Assembly: GCA_937894165.1 (NCBI GenBank)
Contig: CALCSX010000114.1
Span: forward strand, 1 to 14,469
Length of the DNA: 14,469 nt
From: an uncultured Saprospiraceae bacterium
Lineage (GTDB): Bacteria; Bacteroidota; Bacteroidia; Chitinophagales; Saprospiraceae
Reading direction: 5' to 3'
Below the pieces are notes generated by a model. That model was not told the DNA's origin, made no database searches, and saw only the letters and a list, made by a program, of their open reading frames with translations. The translations under genes were made by a program, and so were the position numbers. Position 1 is the stretch's first letter; every line of letters begins with the position of its first letter. Below are positions 6,903 to 13,985 of the stretch, in pieces.

Positions 6903-8924
6903 ATGAAAAAGAAAACATATTTTATAATAGTCTTTATTTTTTCTTTTATAAACTGCTTTAGTCAATCTATTGATACTCTAAATCAATTTTCTAAGGTCAA
7001 CGAAGAATTGTTTTGGAAAATTCTATCAAAGAATTACCCATTTACATATGAGGAAATTCAAAATTATGAAGAGGATATTAACTTTTACTTTTTATCTTCT
7101 AATGAGAGAATAAATTGGTCGGCCGAATTAATTAAGAAATATGAATCCTCACTAAGTAAAACATATGAACTACAAAGAAATAAGGGAATTCATTGGAATG
7201 AATCGCTGATTAAAGAGTTTTTGGATAGAGATTGGTTAGAATGGAGCGAATTGTATTTTAATAGAGAGCTAACTATTTCGAAACAATTATTTGAAGAAGT
7301 AAGAAAGAATTTTCTCACAACTAAGTTTATCATTGGAGAAAGTACCGATAGTGTAACCTTTTATTATAATCATGAATATTTTACGAAGGAGAGATTTTTT
7401 CAAGATTATTTGAAGCATTGGTATAAAGAAGCTGATAGTACAAGAGTTAATAATTATGAGGCATTAAAGCAATATTTTGGATTCAAAATATCTACTGTTC
7501 CAGTTGATAGCATTATTAAATATCACGAAGCGTTCGATTGGTATGATTTTACGCGATTTGCAGAAATTTCTTGGACTTGGAAAAGCTTCATCATGCTATA
7601 CCCTTATCTATATGAAAACAATATTCCTAAAAACAAATCATTCTATAATCGATTGTTAGACATCAAAATTGATTCTATATCTTTAGCTGAATTCTACCAA
7701 CAATCTCAAGCCAAGTCAAGACTTTTTGAAATCTTAACTTCTGATGATAGATATGGTTCAGTTCCTGCAATAGACGTTGGACAGGAAGGATATCCATATT
7801 CTATTGAACTAATGGAGGAATTTAATTTTCAAGATTCATTTCCTGAAACTTTAAAGAATTTTTATTTCGAAGTAGGTCACTCAGCTGAGGGGCCTAAACG
7901 ATTTTTAGATATAATGTTTCTAGATAGAGGCTACGCTTTCCCGTCATTTATCTGTTCTAAAAAAGTTAAAGAGATTGTAGAAAGCCATATCCTTCCAAGC
8001 CATAAATTTTACCCAATAGAATTGGTTTTAGATTCATATTGGTACGGTAAGGATACATTGAGCTATTATTTGTTTGTTACCAATAATTCATCATTGGTAG
8101 AATATATACAACCCGATTCTATAAAAATAAAAGATTCAAGAGAACTTTTGATTCCATTTGATACGATAGATACTGATTCCCTTAAGTTTTTTTCGTCAAT
8201 ACAATTTGAAAAGTTCATGGATCCGCGTTACCATCGTGAGAATTACAGATATAAACAATTAGCAATGGTTGACATTGAGAACTATTTCGATTTATTGACA
8301 ATAGACGGCACCAATTTGTACGTTTCAAAAAGACTTAAAAATGCACTCACTTCAGCCAAAATAAATGGCGTAAAGTATAGTAAAGATTATTCTATAGATT
8401 GGATTTTTAGAATTCCTGAAAGCAAAGATACTAGTGTAAGAAACGATTACAGGTATGACGATGATTTTTCCCTAAACAACCAAAAAACTACCATTCTATT
8501 TGACAAGGCAAAGGAAAAACAGAAACGATTATCAAAAACTAGTCAGAGTGTTTCCACAATCTATAAGAAACTTGAAAAAAAAACCTTAGATACATTAGAA
8601 ATACAACTTATCGAAATGGAAACTAGATTAGATGTCATACTACCGGAAGAGTACCGAAAATATCTATTGACAGATTTAAAGCCAGAGCTTGGACGGAAAT
8701 TTCGAGAATATGATTTTTTACCAATAAGTAGAATAGAAAGAGTTGGAAAAGAATGGTATAAAAATATTCCTCAAACATATAAGGGGATCTTAATAGCTGA
8801 AAATGGTTTGGGAGACTATCTAGGTTTTCTACTTGATGAAAATTCAGATATAAAATTATCAAATACTATTTATAAATTCGAACATGAGATAGGCGAATTA
8901 ATTGAATCGATTAAATTAGAATGA
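6903..8924 (+). CDS. Exported multi-domain protein: N-terminal LxxN-W repeats, Imm11-like region and C-terminal SUKH (SMI1/KNR4) domain
   Basis: A 673-residue protein with an N-terminal signal peptide (1-21, ending C-F-S-Q; C18 could be a poor lipobox). Residues 40-137 hold four degenerate units of about 24-27 residues with the pattern L-x-x-N-x-x-(I/F/L)-x-(W/Y/I)-x-x-x-(L/I)-(I/F). Residues about 300-500 resemble Imm11/DUF1629: G-Y-A-F-P-S-F-I-C-S-K-K-V-K-E-I (343-358), K-F-Y-P-I-E-L (368-374) and N-L-Y-V-S-K-R-L-K-N-A-L (471-482) followed by I-N-G-V-K-Y. Residues about 560-672 form a SUKH domain: L-P-E-E-Y-R-K-Y-L-L (580-589), Y-D-F-L-P-I-S-R-I-E (603-612), I-A-E-N-G-L-G-D-Y-L-G-F (631-642) and I-Y-K-F-E-H-E (656-662). 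Both domain types are known immunity folds of polymorphic toxin systems. Rows counted by eye give about 25-38% GC against about 42% in the gene before, suggesting a separate origin. No toxin gene is adjacent. The SUKH call is firm, Imm11 moderate, function inferred. Confidence 0.75.
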   Translation: MKKKTYFIIVFIFSFINCFSQSIDTLNQFSKVNEELFWKILSKNYPFTYEEIQNYEEDINFYFLSSNERINWSAELIKKYESSLSKTYELQRNKGIHWNESLIKEFLDRDWLEWSELYFNRELTISKQLFEEVRKNFLTTKFIIGESTDSVTFYYNHEYFTKERFFQDYLKHWYKEADSTRVNNYEALKQYFGFKISTVPVDSIIKYHEAFDWYDFTRFAEISWTWKSFIMLYPYLYENNIPKNKSFYNRLLDIKIDSISLAEFYQQSQAKSRLFEILTSDDRYGSVPAIDVGQEGYPYSIELMEEFNFQDSFPETLKNFYFEVGHSAEGPKRFLDIMFLDRGYAFPSFICSKKVKEIVESHILPSHKFYPIELVLDSYWYGKDTLSYYLFVTNNSSLVEYIQPDSIKIKDSRELLIPFDTIDTDSLKFFSSIQFEKFMDPRYHRENYRYKQLAMVDIENYFDLLTIDGTNLYVSKRLKNALTSAKINGVKYSKDYSIDWIFRIPESKDTSVRNDYRYDDDFSLNNQKTTILFDKAKEKQKRLSKTSQSVSTIYKKLEKKTLDTLEIQLIEMETRLDVILPEEYRKYLLTDLKPELGRKFREYDFLPISRIERVGKEWYKNIPQTYKGILIAENGLGDYLGFLLDENSDIKLSNTIYKFEHEIGELIESIKLE

Positions 8925-9012
8925 AATTCTAAAACAAGCTGCGATCACGATCATGCCTCCTGAGGTCGAAACTTCGGGTGCAGTCGAATCGGTAAGATTA
9001 CTATTAAATTGA
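8920..9012 (+). pseudogene. possible coding scar: 3' end of a lost gene
   Basis: Directly after the immunity-like gene an open stretch of 30 codons ends at the TGA at 9010-9012. It reads plausibly as protein (A-A-I-T-I-M-P-P-E-V-E-T-S-G-A-V then E-S-V-R-L-L-L-N). It is richer in G+C than the AT-rich DNA on both sides and begins immediately after an in-frame TAG. An ATG at 8953 would give only a 19-residue peptide. It looks like the tail of a gene whose body was replaced or deleted, perhaps when the AT-rich gene arrived. I do not recognise the family, and it may be non-coding. Confidence 0.3.
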
Positions 9013-9089
9013 TATTAAAAAATTGAAATTTAAATAAATCACATACGATAAAAGCATCTATTGATTATTTTTATAAAAAATGAAATATA

Positions 9090-10235
9090 ATGAGTGAAAA
9101 GATATGGCTTTCCTCACCTCATATGGGAGGTCGCGAGAGATTTTATGTAGAGGAAGCCTTTGCTACCAACTGGGTAGCTCCCCTAGGGCCTAATGTGAAT
9201 GGATTTGAGGAAGAATTGAAATCTTATCTCGATCAGGAGGTAGAAGTGGCAGCCTTAAGTTCTGGCACTGCGGCCTTGCATTTGGGTCTGATTCTCCAAG
9301 GCGTAGGCGCGGGGGACGAAGTGCTTTGTCAAAGCATGACATTTTCAGCTTCCGCCAATCCTATAGTATATCAAGGTGCAACGCCCATTTTTATAGACAG
9401 TGAGAATTCCACCTGGAATATTTGTCCTGAGGCTCTCGAAACAGCAATAAAAGATAGAATTTCTAAGGGCAAAAAACCCAAAGCTATCATAGCAGTGCAT
9501 TTGTATGGAATGCCATATAATGTAAATGAAATTTCTCAAATAAGTGAAAAATATGGGATTCCTATTCTCGAGGACAGCGCTGAGGCTCTTGGAAGTTCCT
9601 ATCGAAATCAGAAGTGTGGCACTTTTGGCGACATCTCAGTTTTATCGTTTAATGGCAATAAAATAATCACTACTTCAGGAGGAGGAGCTTTAGTAAGTCG
9701 CAATATTTCCCATAAAGAAAAGGCTGTATTTCTAGCCACCCAAGCTAGAGACAATGCTCCACACTACCAACACTCTGAAATAGGTTATAATTATAGAATG
9801 AGTAATATTTGTGCAGGTATAGGGCGGGGACAAATGGAGGTTTTAGATGATCATGTTAAAGCCAGAAGAGAAATGAATTCTTTTTACAAAGAATATTTTT
9901 CAAAAATTGAAGGTGTAACGGTCCTGACTGAGCCAAATGAGGATTACTTTTCCAATCATTGGTTGACGGCAATCTGCTTTGATTCCCAATTGATTAATGA
10001 GGATTTCAACAGGGAAAATTTAAGACTCAGTTTGGAGAAAAATGCCATTGAAAGTAGACCATTGTGGAAACCTATGCATTTGCAACCAATATTTAAAGAT
10101 TCTCCTTATTATGGTGGAAATGTTTCGGAAAATTTATTTGACAATGGCTTATGTCTTCCTTCGGGCTCCAATCTAAGTAAAGACGATCGTTCTAGAATTA
10201 GTGCCGCCTTAGATAATTTTTTTAATAAAAACTAA
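9090..10235 (+). CDS. pglE: PglE-type UDP-4-amino-sugar aminotransferase (PLP-dependent, DegT family)
   Basis: A 381-residue full-length DegT/DnrJ/EryC1/StrS aminotransferase with close block-by-block resemblance to Campylobacter PglE. PglE puts the 4-amino group on UDP-4-keto-6-deoxy-GlcNAc using glutamate and PLP. Visible: L-S-S-P-H-M-G-G (7-14), N-W-V-A-P-L-G-P (27-34), S-S-G-T-A-A-L-H-L (57-65), E-D-S-A-E-A-L-G-S (161-169, with D162 for the PLP ring nitrogen), F-N-G-N-K-I-I-T-T-S-G-G-G (187-199, with K191 as the Schiff-base lysine), T-Q-A-R-D-N-A-P-H-Y-Q-H (217-228), G-Y-N-Y-R-M-S-N (232-239), E-S-R-P-L-W-K-P-M-H (321-330) and C-L-P-S-G-S (355-360). No catalytic residue is missing. It begins 165 bp after the immunity-like gene and is followed closely by the GT4 gene. 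It supplies the substrate for the PglD-like enzyme at 1870-2517. Confidence 0.93.
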   Translation: MSEKIWLSSPHMGGRERFYVEEAFATNWVAPLGPNVNGFEEELKSYLDQEVEVAALSSGTAALHLGLILQGVGAGDEVLCQSMTFSASANPIVYQGATPIFIDSENSTWNICPEALETAIKDRISKGKKPKAIIAVHLYGMPYNVNEISQISEKYGIPILEDSAEALGSSYRNQKCGTFGDISVLSFNGNKIITTSGGGALVSRNISHKEKAVFLATQARDNAPHYQHSEIGYNYRMSNICAGIGRGQMEVLDDHVKARREMNSFYKEYFSKIEGVTVLTEPNEDYFSNHWLTAICFDSQLINEDFNRENLRLSLEKNAIESRPLWKPMHLQPIFKDSPYYGGNVSENLFDNGLCLPSGSNLSKDDRSRISAALDNFFNKN

Positions 10236-10280
10236 GCCGGTTCATTTCGTCGAATCAAAGTCAAAATATTGAATTCCATA

Positions 10281-11408
10281 GTGAAGCAAAAGATTTTACT
10301 AATAGTTCTGAATGCAGATTGGTTTTTTCTTTCTCATCGGCTGGAACATGCTGTGAAAGCCGAAGAAAAAGGTTACAAGGTTATAATAGCTGCGGGAGAT
10401 ACCGGCGTAGGTGAAAAGATCTTGGATTTTGGATTTGAATATTATCCTTTTAAAATTGAAAGATCCGGAAAGAATTTATTTAAAGAATATAATAGTTTTT
10501 TACAAATACTCAGAATTTATAGAAAAATAAAGCCTGACATAATTCACCATTTTACGTGGAAACCAATATTGTATGGAACTTTTGCAGCCAGACTTTTAGG
10601 TATAAAACAAATTGTCAACACAGTAACCGGATTCGGATATCTTTTTATCAGCAGAACCGGCAATACTCAATTATTGAGCAGGTTTATAGTTGTCCTTCTA
10701 AAATTCCTTTTAAGTAGCAAGAGAGTTAAGATAATAGTACAAAATCAACATGATTACGATACTTTCCTTAGATGGAATATTGTACCGGCTTCCAGACTAA
10801 GAAAAATAAATGGCGCCGGTGTTGATCTTAATGTATTTAAGCTCTCCGAGGAGGTAGAAATCAATGGAAGGCTGAGAATATCGCTTCCTGCTCGAATGAT
10901 TGCTGATAAGGGTATTTGGGAATTTGTAGGGGCAGTGAAAACATTAGAAGAGAAATATAAAGATAAAGTTGAATTTTTTTTGGCAGGGGCAATAGATTCG
11001 GAGAATATTACTTCCTTAAATGAAAATGATTTAGGAAATATTGAGCGTGATACTTCTATACAATGGTTAGGTTTTGTTGAAGATATGCCAGACTTTTTAG
11101 CTTCATGCAATATCATTATATTGCCGTCTTATCGAGAAGGGTTGCCAAAGGTGTTATTAGAGACATTATCTGTAGGAAGGGCTGTTATTACTACCGATGT
11201 CCCGGGTTGTAGGGATGTAGTCAGTGATGGAGAAGAAGGCATATTGGTACCACTTTATGATGTAAATAAATTAGCAAAGTCTATTCAAACGCTTGTTGAA
11301 GATCAAGAGAAAAGGGAGAAAATGGGAATTGCTGGAAGGAAGAAAGCAGAGGTATATTATGATGTTAATAAAGTAGTGAAGGAAATTTTGGAGTTCTATG
11401 ATGTATAA
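10281..11408 (+). CDS. GT4 glycosyltransferase, PglA-like
   Basis: A GT-B fold retaining glycosyltransferase of 375 residues from the GTG at 10281, or 379 if the TTG at 10269 is used; neither has a clear ribosome site. The GTG start puts K-Q-K-I-L-L-I-V, the usual first strand, at the N-terminus. Using 379-residue numbering, the acceptor domain holds D-I-I-H-H-F-T-W-K-P (90-99) and V-T-G-F-G-Y-L-F (119-126). The donor domain holds L-P-A-R-M-I-A-D-K-G (206-215), I-Q-W-L-G-F-V-E-D-M-P (264-274) and the E-x7-E pair E290 and E298 in S-Y-R-E-G-L-P-K-V-L-L-E. D-V-P-G-C-R-D-V-V follows. The overall layout matches PglA, which adds GalNAc to undecaprenyl-diphosphate-bacillosamine. The gene directly upstream is PglE-like, which supports that pathway, but GT4 donor specificity cannot be read from motifs. 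Confidence 0.88.
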   Translation: MKQKILLIVLNADWFFLSHRLEHAVKAEEKGYKVIIAAGDTGVGEKILDFGFEYYPFKIERSGKNLFKEYNSFLQILRIYRKIKPDIIHHFTWKPILYGTFAARLLGIKQIVNTVTGFGYLFISRTGNTQLLSRFIVVLLKFLLSSKRVKIIVQNQHDYDTFLRWNIVPASRLRKINGAGVDLNVFKLSEEVEINGRLRISLPARMIADKGIWEFVGAVKTLEEKYKDKVEFFLAGAIDSENITSLNENDLGNIERDTSIQWLGFVEDMPDFLASCNIIILPSYREGLPKVLLETLSVGRAVITTDVPGCRDVVSDGEEGILVPLYDVNKLAKSIQTLVEDQEKREKMGIAGRKKAEVYYDVNKVVKEILEFYDV

Positions 11409-11470
11409 TAAAAAGGAATAGATTATTTAGGAATTGTTAAATAAACTATGAAGTAATGAAAAATTTTACA

Positions 11471-11500
11471 AAACATATATTTTAATATAAATATATGTTT
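11471..11500. repeat. perfect 12-bp inverted repeat with 6-base loop
   Basis: AAACATATATTT at 11471-11482 and its exact reverse complement AAATATATGTTT at 11489-11500 flank TAATAT. It lies 62 bases after the GT4 stop codon in the long AT-rich gap. As RNA it would form a 12-pair hairpin with a single G-C pair and no following U-run, so it is a weak terminator at best. As DNA it could be a binding site for a dimeric regulator. Confidence 0.55.
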
Positions 11501-11665
11501 GACATATGCAGTATGTATTCTACACAATGATCTAATTAAATACTAATAAACCTAGAATATACAGAATAATATTTTATTTAAGATAATATTTAAGATATAA
11601 AATGTTAAACTTATAATTTAGGGAGCAAATGAAATTACAGTTAACAAAAGGCTGGGAATAGGTGT

Positions 11666-11710
11666 TTGACACAAAATACAGAATTAACAATTAATAATTT
11701 TGTACTTTTG
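11666..11710 (+). promoter_or_regulatory. candidate Bacteroidota-type promoter of the PglF-like gene
   Basis: TTGACA lies at 11666-11671. Two perfect matches to the Bacteroidota -7 consensus TAnnTTTG sit back to back: TAATTTTG (11695-11702) and TACTTTTG (11703-11710). The spacer from TTG to the first box is 26 bases, longer than the roughly 19-23 usually reported, so the -33 assignment is weak. A start just past 11710 would give a leader of about 155-160 bases before the ATG at 11876. Confidence 0.4.
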
Positions 11711-11808
11711 TATCATTGGTTTCAAGTCACTCAATATTAATATTCTGTTCGGAAGATTCAGAATGGGTTGAATAGAAAATTTTATGTAGACTTTAAACTA
11801 ATTTTCTT

Positions 11809-11829
11809 AAAACCCTTACTAGGTTTTTT
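11809..11829 (+). terminator. terminator-like hairpin in the leader of the PglF-like gene
   Basis: AAAACC (11809-11814) pairs with GGTTTT (11822-11827) around a 7-base loop, and the right arm sits in a run of six T (11824-11829). The stem is short, with two G-C pairs. It lies about 47 bases before the start codon and downstream of the candidate promoter, so it might work as a leader attenuator. It is too weak to call with confidence. Confidence 0.25.
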
Positions 11830-11875
11830 GGTTCCCCCCAGAATTCTTATTTTTTGAAATTTTTAAAAAAAATTC

Positions 11876-13849
11876 ATGAGGGTAAATAAATCGGGAAAGT
11901 CAAATATTTTCCGTGAAAAAAAAGGATGGAACCTTAAAAATATAGGTTTTCTACCACGTTGGATCATTTTGGGAATTGATCTGTGCATAGTCATGGTTTC
12001 TAGTGCCATAACTGTTCTGTTAATTGAGAGTTTGAGTGCCTTCAACTTTGCTAAATTTGATTACAGTCTTGCCTTTTCTCTTACTTTTGCAGTTTTTTTC
12101 TTCACTTTTATATTTTATAGAACTTATGCAGGTTTAATTCGCCATTCTACCTTTATCGATGGGATCAAACTATTAGTGGCAACCTTCACAGCTTTTCTGA
12201 TTTTATTTTCTATCAATATTATCTCAACCACCTATTTTGATAATAGAATCTTTCTTAATGCGGGATTAGTTATTTTCTCTGTTATTACCTTTAGTTTATT
12301 ATTTTTATTTCGAATTGCCGTTAAAAATATTTTTGATAATTATTTGAATAAAACCCCAAAAAAGGAAGAGAACAGGGCTTTCATCCTAGGGACCGACAGT
12401 AATGCTATATCTATAGCTAATGCTTTAAAGCTTGAAAATCCAAAACGTTTCGATATAGTAGGATTTGTCGACCGGTCAAATAAGAACATTACAAAAAGGA
12501 TATTAGATCTTCCTATTATGGATACCCGAAGAGGAATCATTCATGTGATGTTAAGATTAAATGTCAAGTCCCTAATTTTAGCAGATAGCAACCTGACTAA
12601 AGCTGAAAAGAATGCTTTAGTTGATCAATGTCTTGAAAAAGGCATCTTTGTTTTCACCGCACCTTTAGTATCCGACTGGAAGTCCGGCAAGGAGTTATCA
12701 AAAAAAGTTAAAAACATCAGAATAGAGGATTTATTGGAGAGAGATCCTATCAAGCTAGACAATCCTTCCATATGTGAAAATATAAAAGATCGTATTATTC
12801 TGGTTACCGGGGGTGCCGGCTCAATAGGTTCTGAAATAGTAAGACAGGTGGCTTTTTTCAAACCTGCAGCATTGCTAATACTTGATCAGGCAGAAACACC
12901 ACTCCATGAAATTTCAATAGAAATAGATAATAATTTTCCTGATGTAAATGCAATTCCGGTTCTTGCTGATGTAAGATCTGAAACTATGATGGAAGATATA
13001 TTTCTAAAATACACACCTGATATTATTTTTCATGCAGCAGCGTATAAGCATGTTCCTTTAATGGAAAAAAATCCCAATCAGGCGGTGGCAGTTAATATTA
13101 AAGGCACTAAAATTGTAGCTGATTTAGCTATTAAATATAATGCACACAGATTTGTGATGGTATCTACAGATAAAGCTGTAAATCCTAGCAATGTAATGGG
13201 GGCATCAAAACGAGTAGCTGAAATTTATGTTCAGTCACTTTATCATGGATTGGGCCACAAGAATCATAGAACCAAGTTCATTACCACCAGATTTGGTAAT
13301 GTTTTAGGATCAAATGGTTCTGTTGTTCCATTATTCGCTAAACAAATTGAAAAGGGAGGACCAATTACTATTACCCACCCTGATATTATTAGGTATTTTA
13401 TGACTATTCCGGAGGCTTGTCAATTGGTATTAGAAGCAGGTATTAGTGGGGATGGCGGTGAAATTTTCCTGTTTGACATGGGTAAGCCGGTAAGGATTTT
13501 GGATTTGGCTATCAAGATGATACGATTAGCCGGATTTGTTCCGAATGAAGATATTAAAATAAAATATGTGGGATTGCGACCCGGTGAAAAATTATACGAG
13601 GAACTTTTAAATGACAATTCCATAACCCTGCCGACGCACCACGAAAAAATACTTATTTCCACGGATCAACCTATGAATTTTAAATATGTCAGTTCAAGTA
13701 TTGACAAAATTATCAACTTCTCTATCTCCTCAGATCCTTATGAAACTGTTTCTTCCATTAAGCAACTAGTGCCTGAATTCAAAAGTATGAATTCAGAATA
13801 TCAAAAGTTGGATGAAATTAGCGAAAGCAGTGCTATGAATGCGAAATAG
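11876..13849 (+). CDS. pglF: PglF/WbpM/CapD-type membrane UDP-GlcNAc 4,6-dehydratase
   Basis: A 657-residue polysaccharide biosynthesis protein with four membrane helices (about 27-50, 66-84, 97-115 and 127-147), a first Rossmann-like domain (about 166-265, F-I-L-G-T-D) and a second, catalytic SDR domain (about 305-600). The NAD(P)-binding motif is T-G-G-A-G-S-I-G-S-E (311-320). The active-site T-D-K is at 431-433 in V-S-T-D-K-A-V-N-P, and M441-G-A-S-K445 replaces the usual Tyr-x3-Lys, as is typical of PglF/WbpM. H-A-A-A-Y-K-H-V-P-L-M-E (386-397), R-F-G-N-V-L-G-S-N-G (472-481) and G-L-R-P-G-E-K-L-Y-E-E-L (566-577) complete the family signature. The reaction is UDP-GlcNAc to UDP-4-keto-6-deoxy-GlcNAc, the first step before PglE and PglD. 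The upstream gap suggests its own promoter; the ATG is preceded only by an A-run, usual for this phylum. The last 20 residues are Ser/Glu-rich with no motif. Confidence 0.94.
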   Translation: MRVNKSGKSNIFREKKGWNLKNIGFLPRWIILGIDLCIVMVSSAITVLLIESLSAFNFAKFDYSLAFSLTFAVFFFTFIFYRTYAGLIRHSTFIDGIKLLVATFTAFLILFSINIISTTYFDNRIFLNAGLVIFSVITFSLLFLFRIAVKNIFDNYLNKTPKKEENRAFILGTDSNAISIANALKLENPKRFDIVGFVDRSNKNITKRILDLPIMDTRRGIIHVMLRLNVKSLILADSNLTKAEKNALVDQCLEKGIFVFTAPLVSDWKSGKELSKKVKNIRIEDLLERDPIKLDNPSICENIKDRIILVTGGAGSIGSEIVRQVAFFKPAALLILDQAETPLHEISIEIDNNFPDVNAIPVLADVRSETMMEDIFLKYTPDIIFHAAAYKHVPLMEKNPNQAVAVNIKGTKIVADLAIKYNAHRFVMVSTDKAVNPSNVMGASKRVAEIYVQSLYHGLGHKNHRTKFITTRFGNVLGSNGSVVPLFAKQIEKGGPITITHPDIIRYFMTIPEACQLVLEAGISGDGGEIFLFDMGKPVRILDLAIKMIRLAGFVPNEDIKIKYVGLRPGEKLYEELLNDNSITLPTHHEKILISTDQPMNFKYVSSSIDKIINFSISSDPYETVSSIKQLVPEFKSMNSEYQKLDEISESSAMNAK

Positions 13850-13985
13850 ATTTTTCGAGCTAAAAACTTAAACTAAAAAACATCGCAAGAATGGTAAAAA
13901 TCCTAAGCTTTAGAGCGTAATTGGATAGTCCGATAAGATTGTTTTGCAGGATTCTAGGCTTAATTTATTGACCGTCTAAACTAAT

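Larger units (their letters stand above)
11409..11875 (+). other. 467-bp AT-rich intergenic region between the PglA-like and PglF-like genes
   Basis: The longest gene-free stretch in the window. I see no coding sequence beyond an 11-codon chance frame at 11495-11530, and no RNA gene. It holds an inverted repeat (11471-11500), two adjacent TAnnTTTG boxes (11695-11710) and a small hairpin followed by six T in the probable leader (11809-11829). It contains AT-rich runs with no apparent tandem repeats. The length and contents suggest that the dehydratase gene is transcribed separately from the genes before it. Confidence 0.6.

Noticed and set aside
6903..8924. Search for a cognate toxin (nuclease, deaminase, ADP-ribosyltransferase or peptidase tail) next to the SUKH protein
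   Set aside because: Both flanking genes are a barrel and an aminotransferase; no toxin-like open frame is visible in the 43-bp and 165-bp gaps or on the other strand.
11495..11530. 11-codon open frame starting in the palindrome, considered as a leader peptide
   Set aside because: Too short, no ribosome site, no run of regulatory codons; expected by chance.
13850..13985. Possible shared terminator or pseudoknot from AATCCT/AGGATT and TAAGCTTTAGA/TCTAGGCTTA pairs between the convergent genes
   Set aside because: The pairs are not nested and the second is imperfect; no hairpin followed by a T-run is convincing on either strand.
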